DNA of 14,642 nucleotides from CALZJC01 sp041574955. GTDB taxonomy: Bacteria; Acidobacteriota; Thermoanaerobaculia; Multivoradales; JAHEKO01. Shown here one piece after another: positions 6,500 to 13,188 of this stretch. A model generated the notes under the pieces. That model ran no database searches. It worked only from the letters and a program-made list of their open reading frames with translations, and had not been told where the DNA came from. The stretch lies in NCBI GenBank assembly GCA_041574955.1, contig JBFGNS010000110.1:1-14642 (forward strand), read 5' to 3'. The first letter of the stretch is position 1; each line of letters opens with the position of its first letter. The position numbers were made by a program, and so were the translations under genes.

Positions 6500-6531
6500 C
6501 CATCCTGAGCGCAGCGAAGGACCTCAGCACC
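6500..6531. repeat. Short palindromic repeat-like element (CCTGAG...CTCAG)
   Basis: CATCCTGAGCGCAGCGAAGG followed by ACCTCAGCAC. CTGAG (6505-6509) pairs with CTCAG (6523-6527). The text resembles the dispersed CATCCTGAGCG-AGCGAAGGA intergenic repeats seen in many bacterial genomes. Only one copy is in this window, so repeat status rests on resemblance. Confidence 0.45.
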
Positions 6532-6587
6532 AACTCCGGCAGGGCACTCCCGGCGCGCAGCACTGTCCATGGCCTCGGCCCGCGCTC

Positions 6588-6926
6588 TCAGGAAGGCGGG
6601 TCGACGGTGCCGGCGGGGGTCCAGGGGCCGCAGCGGAGGATGCGCCAGGCGGTCTTCAGGCTGCCGGCCAGGGCGCCGTGGCGCCGGATCACGGCTTCGC
6701 CGTAGTGGCTGCAGGTGGGCTCGAACCGGCAGCGCGCGCCGGCGGCGGCGAAGCGCGGCGACAGAGTGCGCTGGTAGAGGTCGATGGTGGCCAGCATGGC
6801 GCGCGCCGAGAGCTGCGCCGCGGGCGGACGCGCCAGGTCGGCGCCCAGCAGGGCGACCAGGGCGGCGAGCACGACCCAGACGAGCCGGCGGCTGCCGCGG
6901 GGCCGGGCTGCGTCGTCCGCGCTCAC
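6588..6926 (-). CDS. yidD: YidD family membrane protein insertion efficiency factor
   Basis: YidD proteins are small membrane-associated factors that assist insertion of inner-membrane proteins with YidC. The 112-residue product has the family core from about 44 to 110: ATIDLYQRTLSP, CRFEPTCSHYGEAVIRRHG, LKTAWRILRCGPW and PAGTVDPP, with conserved cysteines 66, 72 and 99. Unlike compact YidD proteins of 70-85 residues, it carries an N-terminal extension with a hydrophobic helix (about 14-31). The GTG at 6926 is one base after the DUF2752 stop (TGA-G-GTG). No later start would keep the helix. YidD is usually found between rnpA and yidC; here it ends a cluster of unrelated small membrane proteins. 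Family identity is firm and the exact start is moderately sure. Confidence 0.92.
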   Translation of the reverse strand: MSADDAARPRGSRRLVWVVLAALVALLGADLARPPAAQLSARAMLATIDLYQRTLSPRFAAAGARCRFEPTCSHYGEAVIRRHGALAGSLKTAWRILRCGPWTPAGTVDPPS

Positions 6927-6927
6927 C

Positions 6928-7314
6928 TCAGTAGGGCAGGGTACCGCTCGCCGCCCGACCGAGCCACACCGCCACCAGCAGCGCCAGCTGCGCCAGCAGC
7001 AGCTGGGCGATGAGCCGCCGCGACGGCGGCGCGACGACGCCGTAGAGCGACAACCCCCAGACGCCCCAGCCAACGACCACGTCGGCCACCGCCAGCGGCA
7101 CCAGCGGGTGCAGCGCGAGCGCCTGCCCGAAGTTGCCGTGGAGCAGCTGGGCCACCGCCCGGGTCATGCCGCAGCCCGGACAGGAGACCCCGAGGAACCT
7201 GCGGGTGAAGCACAGGGTCCGGCTCGGGTCGTCGCCCGGCAGCCAAGCGGCGAGCAGGGCGGCCGCGCCGGCAGCGCCGGCGCCGGCCAGCCAGAACCAG
7301 CCCTTGCGTGTCAA
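6928..7314 (-). CDS. DUF2752 small membrane protein
   Basis: A 128-residue membrane protein recognised by FLGVSCPGCGMTRA (40-53), the DUF2752 signature, followed by the family's LLHGNFGQALALHP. Three hydrophobic segments are seen (about 6-25, 68-92 and 102-122). The CPGC motif sits near the outer end of a helix. Its function is unknown in the family; metal binding or disulfide chemistry is possible but not shown. The TTG start at 7314 directly abuts the upstream stop (TAG-TTG) without a clear Shine-Dalgarno, so reinitiation by terminating ribosomes is likely. yidD follows after one base. Confidence 0.85.
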   Translation of the reverse strand: MTRKGWFWLAGAGAAGAAALLAAWLPGDDPSRTLCFTRRFLGVSCPGCGMTRAVAQLLHGNFGQALALHPLVPLAVADVVVGWGVWGLSLYGVVAPPSRRLIAQLLLAQLALLVAVWLGRAASGTLPY

Positions 7315-7629
7315 CTACTGCTGCCCGAACACCGCGCCCAGCACCGCCATGCCGCCGAAGAAGAAGATCCAGAGCAGGCCGAACACCAGAAAGGCCGTGC
7401 CGATGATGCCCAGGATCATGCCCGCCTTGGCGGTCCCCTCGTTGGTGGCGGGCAGGGTGCCGGCGGCGATCGCTGCCAGCTCCTGCCTGCCCATGTACCA
7501 GGCCACCGGGCCGAGCAGGTTGCAGCACAGAACGCCGAGGATGCCCAGCACCAGGATCAGCGTCGCGTTGCCGCCGCCGCCGCCCGTATCGTGGGTTCCG
7601 GCGGTACCGTGGGTGGTTGGTTCGCTCAT
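7315..7629 (-). CDS. DUF4190-like two-helix membrane protein
   Basis: A 104-residue protein with a Gly-rich soluble N-terminus (1-21). Its first helix, LILVLGILGVLCCNLLGPVA (24-43), is followed by the loop MGRQELAAIAAGTLP. Then comes an AKAGMILGIIGTAFLVFGLL helix (67-86) that runs on into a further hydrophobic stretch to the end. The helix-loop-helix with GPVAW, GRQELxxI and AGMILGIIG is typical of DUF4190. The ATG at 7629 is preceded by AGAGGG at 7 bases. It lies 46 bases after the DUF4870-like gene and abuts the DUF2752 gene. Function is unknown; members often occur among other small membrane proteins. Confidence 0.82.
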   Translation of the reverse strand: MSEPTTHGTAGTHDTGGGGGNATLILVLGILGVLCCNLLGPVAWYMGRQELAAIAAGTLPATNEGTAKAGMILGIIGTAFLVFGLLWIFFFGGMAVLGAVFGQQ

Positions 7630-7675
7630 CTCGAGACCCTCTCTCGCGGCCGCGGAGCCGTGCTCCCGGCGGCGC

Positions 7676-8059
7676 TCAGAACTTGTCCGCGAAGTCGCTC
7701 AGACCGGGGATCTTGAAGCGCTCGCCGTTGATGCCCTTGATGATGCAGATGATGTGGACGACCAGCGCCACCAGCGGCAGGAACACCGACACGAGCATGC
7801 TGAGGCAGCCCAGGACCGGCACGGCGGACAGCACGCCGAGCACGATGCCGAGGACCACCCAGGCGCCGAAAAGAACCAGGCCGTGCTTGGCATGCCACTG
7901 CACCTCCTGGTCGTCCTTCTCCATCAGCAGCGGGATCAGCGCCAGCAGACCGAGATAGGACAGGACGATCATCAGGGTGCGGTTGGACGAGCCGCCGGCT
8001 CCCGAGCCCGTGGCGGGCGGCGGAGGCGGAGGCGCGGCAGGTGCTTCGTTCTCGCTCAT
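7676..8059 (-). CDS. DUF4870-like membrane protein
   Basis: A 127-residue protein with a Pro/Ala-rich soluble N-terminus (1-26, with a run of seven prolines in PPPPPP context) and three hydrophobic segments (about 28-45, 61-80 and 84-108). It also has the DUF4870 hallmark QWHAKHGLVLFGAW (54-67), between helices 1 and 2, and a C-terminal IIKGINGERFKIPG. The ATG at 8059 has GGAGGAG 6 bases upstream, the best ribosome binding site in the cluster. It is the first gene of a four-gene membrane-protein unit read from the promoter at 8167-8195. DUF4870 members have no firmly assigned function. Confidence 0.85.
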   Translation of the reverse strand: MSENEAPAAPPPPPPATGSGAGGSSNRTLMIVLSYLGLLALIPLLMEKDDQEVQWHAKHGLVLFGAWVVLGIVLGVLSAVPVLGCLSMLVSVFLPLVALVVHIICIIKGINGERFKIPGLSDFADKF

Positions 8060-8065
8060 CAGACT

Positions 8066-8072
8066 CTCCTCC
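8066..8072 (-). promoter_or_regulatory. Strong ribosome binding site of the DUF4870-like gene
   Basis: GGAGGAG on the minus strand with a 6-base spacer to ATG (8059). It confirms the start. Confidence 0.6.
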
Positions 8073-8166
8073 TAGAAGGTGGACGTCGCCACGTCACGAC
8101 TCCTCGCGACTTCGCGTCTCTGTTCACGAAGTTGTGGTCAACGGTTTGAGGCTGAACCCGGACGCG

Positions 8167-8195
8167 AGTCTATCCGAAGGGTCAGCGTGGCTCAA
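8167..8195 (-). promoter_or_regulatory. Sigma70-type promoter of the membrane-protein cluster
   Basis: On the minus strand TTGAGC (8195-8190) is followed by a 17-base spacer and TAGACT (8172-8167). The -35 box overlaps the yigZ stop codon. Predicted transcription starts near 8160, leaving a leader of about 100 bases. That leader can form ACTTCG/CGAAGT (8132-8127 with 8114-8109) before the GGAGGAG site. It would separate expression of the membrane cluster from the upstream bacillithiol unit. Confidence 0.5.
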
Positions 8196-8830
8196 GAGTC
8201 CGTTCCCTCTCGGGAGCACCCGACGCCGAGGCCGGCGAGCTCGTCGAGCAGGGCGTCCCGGCGGGTCAGCTCGACCTCGAGCACCAGCCGGGCGGTGGCG
8301 CCGTACTCCTCCTCGACGACCCGCACCGCCGGCGGCTGGACGAGGCGCTGCACGGCCCCCAGCCGGTCGAAGCCCGCTTCCACGACGAGCCGTGCGGTGG
8401 GCCGGCGGTCGGCGGTCGGAAGCCCCTCGATCGCCGCCCTGGCGGCGCCGGCGTAGGCGCGCGCCAGCCCGCCCTTGCCGAGCTTGGTGCCGCCGTACCA
8501 GCGCACCACTCCCGCCACGACGTCGGACAGCCCGGCGCCGCGCAGCGCCCGCAGGATCGGCATGCCGGCCGTGCCGTGCGGCTCGCCGGCGTCCGACCAG
8601 CGCTCGCTCGGCGGCCAGCCGATGCGCCAGGCCCAGCACAGGTGGGTGGCGCCGGCGTGCGCGCGGCCAAGAGCGTCGAGCTCGCGGCGCGCCCGGGCGG
8701 TGGAGCTCGCCGGCCACACCACGGCGAGGAAGCGCGAGCCTCTCTCGCGCAGCTCGCCGCTGGCCGGTGCAGCCGGCACCCGGTAGCGGCCCGACTCGCC
8801 GGAGCCCGCCGCGTCCCGGCCTTCAGCCAC
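8192..8830 (-). CDS. yigZ: YigZ / IMPACT family protein
   Basis: A 212-residue cytoplasmic protein with the IMPACT N-terminal domain (about 25-137): GSRFLAVVWP, AHAGATHLCWAWRIG, SDAGEPHGTAGMPIL (79-93) and VVRWYGGTKLGKGGLARAY (108-126). A C-terminal DUF1949-like ferredoxin-fold region follows (about 145-205). Eukaryotic IMPACT regulates Gcn2. Bacterial YigZ/YvyE have no settled role, although translation or protease-related functions have been proposed. The GTG at 8830 overlaps the bshA stop by 8 bases, so it is probably translated by coupling as the last gene of the bacillithiol unit. A slightly later start is possible because the first 24 residues are poorly conserved-looking. Confidence 0.92.
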   Translation of the reverse strand: MAEGRDAAGSGESGRYRVPAAPASGELRERGSRFLAVVWPASSTARARRELDALGRAHAGATHLCWAWRIGWPPSERWSDAGEPHGTAGMPILRALRGAGLSDVVAGVVRWYGGTKLGKGGLARAYAGAARAAIEGLPTADRRPTARLVVEAGFDRLGAVQRLVQPPAVRVVEEEYGATARLVLEVELTRRDALLDELAGLGVGCSREGTDS

Positions 8831-9944
8831 CCAGGACCTGTTGGTAGATGGCGCGGTACTGCTCGAGGATGCGGTCCTCGCCGAACCGCTCGACCGCCCA
8901 GCGCCGGCCGGCCTCGCCCATCCGCCGGCGACCGGCGTCGTCGCGCAGCAGCTCGAGCGCCGCCGCCGCCATCCCTTCGACGTCGCCCACCGGCAGCAGG
9001 TAGCCGTGCTCGCCGTGGCGCACCACCTCGGGCAGGCCGCCGACGTCGGTGGCGATCACAGGCACCTCGCAGGAGAGCGCCTCGAGCGCCGCCAGCCCGA
9101 ACGACTCGGTCTCCGACGGCAGCAGGAACAGGTCGGCGCCCGCCAGAACGTCCTCGACCGGCGCCAGGTTGCCGATGAAGACGATGTCGCCGCAGCCGCC
9201 CTGATCGCGGCAGTGCTGCTCGATCTTGCCGCGGTCGGGGCCGTCACCCACCAGCAGCAGGCGGGCCGGAAGCTCGCGGCGCACCCGGTGGAACACCTCG
9301 ACCACGTCGAGCACCCGCTTGACCGGCCGGAAGTTCGACACGTGGACCAGGATCTTCTCGTCCGGCCCGGTCCAGCGGCGCGCGCCCGGGCCGCGCCGCG
9401 CCCGCTCGTACCGCTCGGGCTCGATGAAGTTGGGCACCACCTCGATCCGGTTGGGCACGCCGAGCTGCTCGACGGTGGAGCGGCGCAGCGCCTCCGACAC
9501 CGCGGTCACGGCGTCGCTCTGCGCGATCCCCCAGCGTGTCGTCTCGAGGTAGTTGGGGTCGTTGCCCACCAGCGTGATGTCGGTGCCGTGGAGCGTGGTC
9601 ACCACCTTGAGCGGCTGCGGCTCGAGGATCTCGCGCGCCAGCACCGCCGACACCGCGTTGGGCACCGCGTAGTGGACGTGGATCAGGTCGAGGCTGTGGT
9701 GGCGCGCCACCTCGACGATCTTGGTGGCCAGAGCGAGCGAGTACGGCGGGTACTCGAACAGCGGGTAGCGCGGCACCTGCACCTCGTGGAAGGTGAGCCG
9801 CGGGTCGACCAGCTCGAGCCGGAACGGCAGCGCGTAGCTGATGACGTGGACCTCGTCGCCGCCGCGCGCCAGCGCCATTGCCAGCTCGGTCGCCACCACC
9901 CCCGAGCCGCCGTGGGTGGGGTAGCAGTTGATCCCGATCCTCAC
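8823..9944 (-). CDS. bshA: BshA, N-acetyl-alpha-D-glucosaminyl L-malate synthase
   Basis: BshA is a retaining GT4 glycosyltransferase making GlcNAc-malate from UDP-GlcNAc and L-malate, the first step of bacillithiol synthesis. The 373-residue product shows CYPTHGGSGVVATELA (7-22), VHVISYALPFR, IHVHYAVPNAVSA (88-100) and LHGTDITLVG (118-127). Further on are the donor-site segment SNFRPVKR (203-210), VGDGPDR and the E-x7-E pair E280/E288 in ESFGLAALEA. These match BshA rather than a general GT4 enzyme, and the neighbouring bshB1 and bshC settle it. The GTG at 9944 overlaps the bshB1 stop (GTGA). yigZ overlaps its end. Length is as expected, with no truncation. Confidence 0.96.
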   Translation of the reverse strand: MRIGINCYPTHGGSGVVATELAMALARGGDEVHVISYALPFRLELVDPRLTFHEVQVPRYPLFEYPPYSLALATKIVEVARHHSLDLIHVHYAVPNAVSAVLAREILEPQPLKVVTTLHGTDITLVGNDPNYLETTRWGIAQSDAVTAVSEALRRSTVEQLGVPNRIEVVPNFIEPERYERARRGPGARRWTGPDEKILVHVSNFRPVKRVLDVVEVFHRVRRELPARLLLVGDGPDRGKIEQHCRDQGGCGDIVFIGNLAPVEDVLAGADLFLLPSETESFGLAALEALSCEVPVIATDVGGLPEVVRHGEHGYLLPVGDVEGMAAAALELLRDDAGRRRMGEAGRRWAVERFGEDRILEQYRAIYQQVLGG

Positions 9945-10675
9945 CGCACCCCCCCGGGCAGCAGCGCCAGCGGGTCGCGCACCGCCAGCGGCAACCGGCT
10001 CAGGAACGGCTCGCCGAAGGCGGCGCCGACCAGGAGGCCCCAGTGCCGTGCGCGGCCCTCGACGGCCAGCCGGAACTCGGGCGAGGCGATCTTGGTCGCC
10101 GGTCCCTGGGGCTCGGCACCCGGCCGGTGGAGCTGGCTCGAGTAGGCGTCGAGCGCCGCCAGCTTGGCCGGCCAGCCGGCCGACACGTCAACCACCAGGT
10201 CGGGCTCGAACGAGTCGTGTCCCATGTAGCTCCACACCGCCGCCGGCCTGTACGGCTCGCCGGCACCGCGGTGGGCCAGACCGCTGTAGAACGCCGCCGC
10301 CGCCACCAGCCGGTGGGCGCGGGCGTGGTCGGGGTGGCGGTCGACCGCTGGCGGGCCCAGCACCAGCTCGGGACGGAAGCGGCGGACGAGCGCGATCAGG
10401 GCGTCCTCCTCTGCGCTACCGGTGCGCAGCGCGCCGTCGCCGCAGTCGAGGAACTCGAGCGCCACCGCGCCGAGCGCCTCGGCGGCGCGCTCGGCCTCGC
10501 GCCGGCGCTCCTCGGCGGTGCCGCGGGTGCCGGCCTCGCCGCGCGTCAGGTGCACGATCCCCACGCGCCGGCCGCGGCCGGCGGCCGCCGCCAGGGTGCC
10601 GCCGCAGCCCAGCTCGGCGTCGTCCGGGTGGGCGCCCACCGCCAGCAGGTCCAGCTTGTGCTCGCTCGCGGCCAT
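9941..10675 (-). CDS. bshB1: BshB1, GlcNAc-malate deacetylase
   Basis: A zinc-dependent PIG-L/LmbE deacetylase converting GlcNAc-malate to GlcN-malate, the second bacillithiol step. The 244-residue product has LLAVGAHPDDAELGCGGTLA with zinc ligands H16 and D19, TRGEAGTRG (44-52), and DRHPDHARAH (112-121) with H114/H117. It also has SYMGHDSFEPDLVVDVS, characteristic of BshB1. The ATG at 10675 has GGAG 8 bases upstream. It starts 69 bases after the bshC stop and is the only gene of the block with a visible gap before it. A weak box, TAGAAA (10709-10704), might allow an internal promoter. It overlaps bshA by four bases. Confidence 0.95.
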   Translation of the reverse strand: MAASEHKLDLLAVGAHPDDAELGCGGTLAAAAGRGRRVGIVHLTRGEAGTRGTAEERRREAERAAEALGAVALEFLDCGDGALRTGSAEEDALIALVRRFRPELVLGPPAVDRHPDHARAHRLVAAAAFYSGLAHRGAGEPYRPAAVWSYMGHDSFEPDLVVDVSAGWPAKLAALDAYSSQLHRPGAEPQGPATKIASPEFRLAVEGRARHWGLLVGAAFGEPFLSRLPLAVRDPLALLPGGVR

Positions 10676-10744
10676 CGGTCTCGCTCCAGGGTACCCGTGG
10701 TTGTTTCTACGTTGCCCGGCCCGGCGAGTTCCGGTGGCCGGCGG

Positions 10745-12343
10745 TCACGGTCGGATGACCTGCAGCCGCCGCGGCTCGAGCTCGAGCTGCTCGAAGTAGG
10801 CCGCCACCAGCCGCTCGCCGTACTTGCCGGGAAAGTGGGCGGTCGACACCACCCGCTCCTGCAGGGCGCCGAGCGGGCGGCAGGCGGCGCGCAGGTCCTC
10901 GGCGCGCTGGCGGGCGATCTCGCTCTGCCGCGCCACCGCCGCCGCCACCTTGCCGGTGAAGATGCCCAGCGCCTTGTCGACCTGGCCGCGGGTCTTCTTC
11001 CACGGCCCGGCGAGGCTGGGATCGAGAGCCACCGACGCCGTCCTGAGCTCGTCGAGCGCGGCGGCGACGGCGCGGCGGGTAGGGGAGACCAGGTCGCGCT
11101 CGCGGCCGCCGGCCAGCGCCCGGTCGAGGTCGAGCTCCGGCGCCACCAGCTCGGCCAGCCCGATCTCGAGCCCCGCCAGCTTGTCGAGCTGGTGGCCGCC
11201 GAGGACCAGGCCCTGCGGCCGCATCGCCAGCCGGCCACGAGTGGCGCCGAGCGCCTCGTGCACCGGCGCCACCTGCGGCAGGTAGGACATCTCGCCCGGG
11301 CCGAGCACCACCACCGAGCTGCCGAGGATGGCGTCCTGGATGGCGGCGCGGGCGTTGACCCCCGGGCTCACCACGCCGGGGTTGTCCTCGATCGCGTCGA
11401 GCAGCCACGCCACGTCCTGCTCGAAGCCGTCGTCGCCGCGCAGGCCGAACCGCCCCTGGCCGCGCCACTCGATCCGCCGCCGGCTCGAGCCGCGCAGCAG
11501 GAACAGCGGGCTGGCCCCCGGCTGCGGCCGGATCTGGAGCTCGTAGCCGCGCTCGGCGATCGCCTCGGCGCGCGCCGCCTGCGCGGCCTCGAGCCCGGCC
11601 CGCTCCTCGACCAGACGACGCAAGTGCGGCCGCTCGGCCGCCTTGACCGCCGGCAGCATGGCGTCGAGCAGCAGCGGGCAGCGCTCGCCCAGCAGGTGGG
11701 CCAGCAGGCGGCAGAACGCCTCGCCGAAGCGGGCGTCGGGGCGGTACCAGCGGCCGAGCTGCTCGACCCAGCCGGCCCAGCGGTCGCCGGGCGCCGCCGC
11801 AGCCAGCCGCTCGAGCAGCTCGCCGACGGCCGGCCCCAGGCTCCTCATGCCGACCGGCACGAGCGGCTCCGGGTCGTCGCCGAGCTCGAACAGCTCCGGC
11901 CCTTCGGCGGTCAGGAACACCGAGCGCGCCACCTCGCGGTAGTCGTGGTCCTCGGTCGCCACCCAGAAGACCGCCACGGCGCTTTCGCCGGCGGCCTCGA
12001 GCCGCTCGGCCCACTTCGCCGCCGCCACCGCCTTCGACAGGGTGTAGAGCGGCCCGCCGAACAGCCCCGGCTGCTGGCCGGTGACCACCACCCGGGTGGC
12101 CGGGTCGGCGAGCCGGGCGGCGGCGCGCTCGGCCGCCGGGTGGCCGTAGCCGGCGTTGGCCACGGCGAGCGCGGCGGCCAGCTCGCGGCGGTCGACCGAC
12201 GGCGGCTCGCCGGCGGCCGGCGCACCGTCGCCGGCGAGGCCGAGCGGCGCCAGCAGGTCGAGGTCGCGCCCGTCGAGCAGCGCCGCCGGCAGCGGCGGCA
12301 CGAGCCCCGCGGCGACCAGGTCGACCTCCGGCCGCTCGCTCAA
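10745..12343 (-). CDS. bshC: BshC, bacillithiol synthase (cysteine-adding enzyme)
   Basis: BshC adds cysteine to GlcN-malate, giving bacillithiol. The 532-residue product has the nucleotide-binding-like core: VVVTGQQPGLFGGPLYTLSK (85-104) and VFWVATEDHDYREV (125-138, HIGH-like EDHD). It continues with SPGVNARAAIQDAIL, VVLGPGEMSYLPQV and a helical, charged coiled-coil region. It ends with QERVVSTAHFPGKYGERLV near the C-terminus. Length matches the family. The start is TTG at 12343, the only standard start between the upstream in-frame region and the conserved part; its ribosome binding site is weak (GGGG/GCGGG), so the exact start is uncertain. It follows the methyltransferase by 36 bases. Confidence 0.95.
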   Translation of the reverse strand: MSERPEVDLVAAGLVPPLPAALLDGRDLDLLAPLGLAGDGAPAAGEPPSVDRRELAAALAVANAGYGHPAAERAAARLADPATRVVVTGQQPGLFGGPLYTLSKAVAAAKWAERLEAAGESAVAVFWVATEDHDYREVARSVFLTAEGPELFELGDDPEPLVPVGMRSLGPAVGELLERLAAAAPGDRWAGWVEQLGRWYRPDARFGEAFCRLLAHLLGERCPLLLDAMLPAVKAAERPHLRRLVEERAGLEAAQAARAEAIAERGYELQIRPQPGASPLFLLRGSSRRRIEWRGQGRFGLRGDDGFEQDVAWLLDAIEDNPGVVSPGVNARAAIQDAILGSSVVVLGPGEMSYLPQVAPVHEALGATRGRLAMRPQGLVLGGHQLDKLAGLEIGLAELVAPELDLDRALAGGRERDLVSPTRRAVAAALDELRTASVALDPSLAGPWKKTRGQVDKALGIFTGKVAAAVARQSEIARQRAEDLRAACRPLGALQERVVSTAHFPGKYGERLVAAYFEQLELEPRRLQVIRP

Positions 12344-12379
12344 CCCGCCATGCCCCCGTCGCCGTGCATCGCCGCCGGC

Positions 12380-13099
12380 TCAGGCCGGACGGCGGCCGAC
12401 CAGGATGAGCCGCTCGCTGTGGCCGCCGAACGGCTCGCCGTTGAAGTCCCCGTACACATCCTCGACCTCCAGGCCGGCCCAGCGCAGCCCGATCGTCACC
12501 TCCTCGCGGCGGTAGGCGCGCACGCTCTCGAGATAGGTGCGGGCCGGCTGGTCCGCCGCGGTCACCCGGATCTGCTTGTTGATCCGCTTCGAGCGCGGAT
12601 CGTACCAGCGCTCGATCTCGACCGGCCGGCCCTGGATCTCCTGAGTCTCGCGCGGCTCGAGCGTCGCCAGCACCCGGTCGATGTTGAACAGGTCGATCAG
12701 GAAGGCGCCGCCGGGGGCCAGCACGCGCACGATCTCCTCCAGGATGCGGAAGTTCTCGCGCTCGCTGTCGAAGTAGCCGAACGAGGTGAAGAAGTTGAGC
12801 ACCCAGTCGAAGGTGCGGTCGGCGAACGGCAGCCGCCGCATGTCGCCCGCCACCCGCGGCAGGTCGGCGTTCTGCGCCAGCAGGGTCAGCGACAGATCGA
12901 AGCCCAGCGCGCGGTAGCCGCGTCGCCGGAGCGCCTCGGTGTGGCGGCCTGCGCCGCACGCCAGGTCCAGCAACGCGCGTGGCGCGCGCGGCCCGAGACG
13001 GCGCTCGACGAAGTCGACGTGGCGCTCGGCCTCGCCGCGGTCGCGGTGGGCGTAGAGCTCGAGGTACTCCTCCCCGAACCACTCCTTGTACCAGGCCAC
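12380..13099 (-). CDS. Class I SAM-dependent methyltransferase heading the bacillithiol unit
   Basis: A 239-residue cytoplasmic methyltransferase with the Rossmann motif LLDLACGAGRHTEAL (43-57), the acidic end of strand 2 at D68 (GFDLS), VAGDMRRLPFADRTFDWV (83-100) and VLAPGGAFLIDLFN (126-139). The N-terminus MAWYKEWFGEEYLELYAHRD is an aromatic-rich cap, and the C-terminal part (160-235) is beta-rich and probably forms the acceptor site. The acceptor cannot be read from the sequence. The GTG at 13099 is chosen because TATCAT lies 7 bases upstream, so the mRNA may be leaderless. bshC follows after 36 bases with bshB1, bshA and yigZ behind, hence a plausible role in bacillithiol modification (N-methyl-bacillithiol is known in Chlorobi). 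A role unrelated to bacillithiol remains possible. Confidence 0.88.
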   Translation of the reverse strand: MAWYKEWFGEEYLELYAHRDRGEAERHVDFVERRLGPRAPRALLDLACGAGRHTEALRRRGYRALGFDLSLTLLAQNADLPRVAGDMRRLPFADRTFDWVLNFFTSFGYFDSERENFRILEEIVRVLAPGGAFLIDLFNIDRVLATLEPRETQEIQGRPVEIERWYDPRSKRINKQIRVTAADQPARTYLESVRAYRREEVTIGLRWAGLEVEDVYGDFNGEPFGGHSERLILVGRRPA

Positions 13100-13106
13100 G
13101 GCGGCG

Positions 13107-13112
13107 ATGATA
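13107..13112 (-). promoter_or_regulatory. -10 box immediately before the methyltransferase gene
   Basis: TATCAT (13112-13107, minus strand; 5 of 6 to TATAAT) ends 7 bases before GTG at 13099. That places the transcription start at or next to the start codon. There is no Shine-Dalgarno and no clear -35. Confidence 0.45.
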
Positions 13113-13171
13113 CCGGGGCCGCGGGGTGCGGCGCGGCACGCGTAGCAGCGGCTTGGTGAGTAAGGTCAGGC

Positions 13172-13177
13172 TAGACT
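13172..13177 (+). promoter_or_regulatory. -10 box immediately before the ankyrin gene
   Basis: TAGACT ends 11 bases before ATG at 13189. It is the same hexamer as in the promoter at 8167-8195 and before dus. No Shine-Dalgarno fits between it and the start. Confidence 0.4.
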
Positions 13178-13188
13178 GGCGTCTCGCG

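Larger units (their letters stand above)
6272..6587. other. 316-base gene-free stretch with palindromes and a promoter box
   Basis: No credible coding frame on either strand. It contains the presumed DUF971 -10 box (6282-6287), an imperfect GC-rich inverted repeat (6327-6395) and a short palindromic repeat-like element (6500-6531). It separates the end of the yidD unit from the DUF971-cyclophilin unit, both on the minus strand, so it probably ends one transcript and starts the next. Confidence 0.55.

Noticed and set aside
8136..8141. TTGACC on the minus strand as a -35 box
   Set aside because: No acceptable -10 hexamer follows at 16-18 bases. The TTGAGC/TAGACT pair just upstream fits far better.
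10676..10744. Separate promoter for bshB1 (TAGAAA at 10709-10704)
   Set aside because: Single weak box with no -35. The gap is short and read-through from bshC is the simpler view.
10043..13159. A 1038-codon plus-strand open frame opposite the bacillithiol genes
   Set aside because: Low-complexity His/Arg/Gln/Gly composition without motifs. It is a complementary shadow of bshB1, bshC and the methyltransferase, all of which have clear family motifs.
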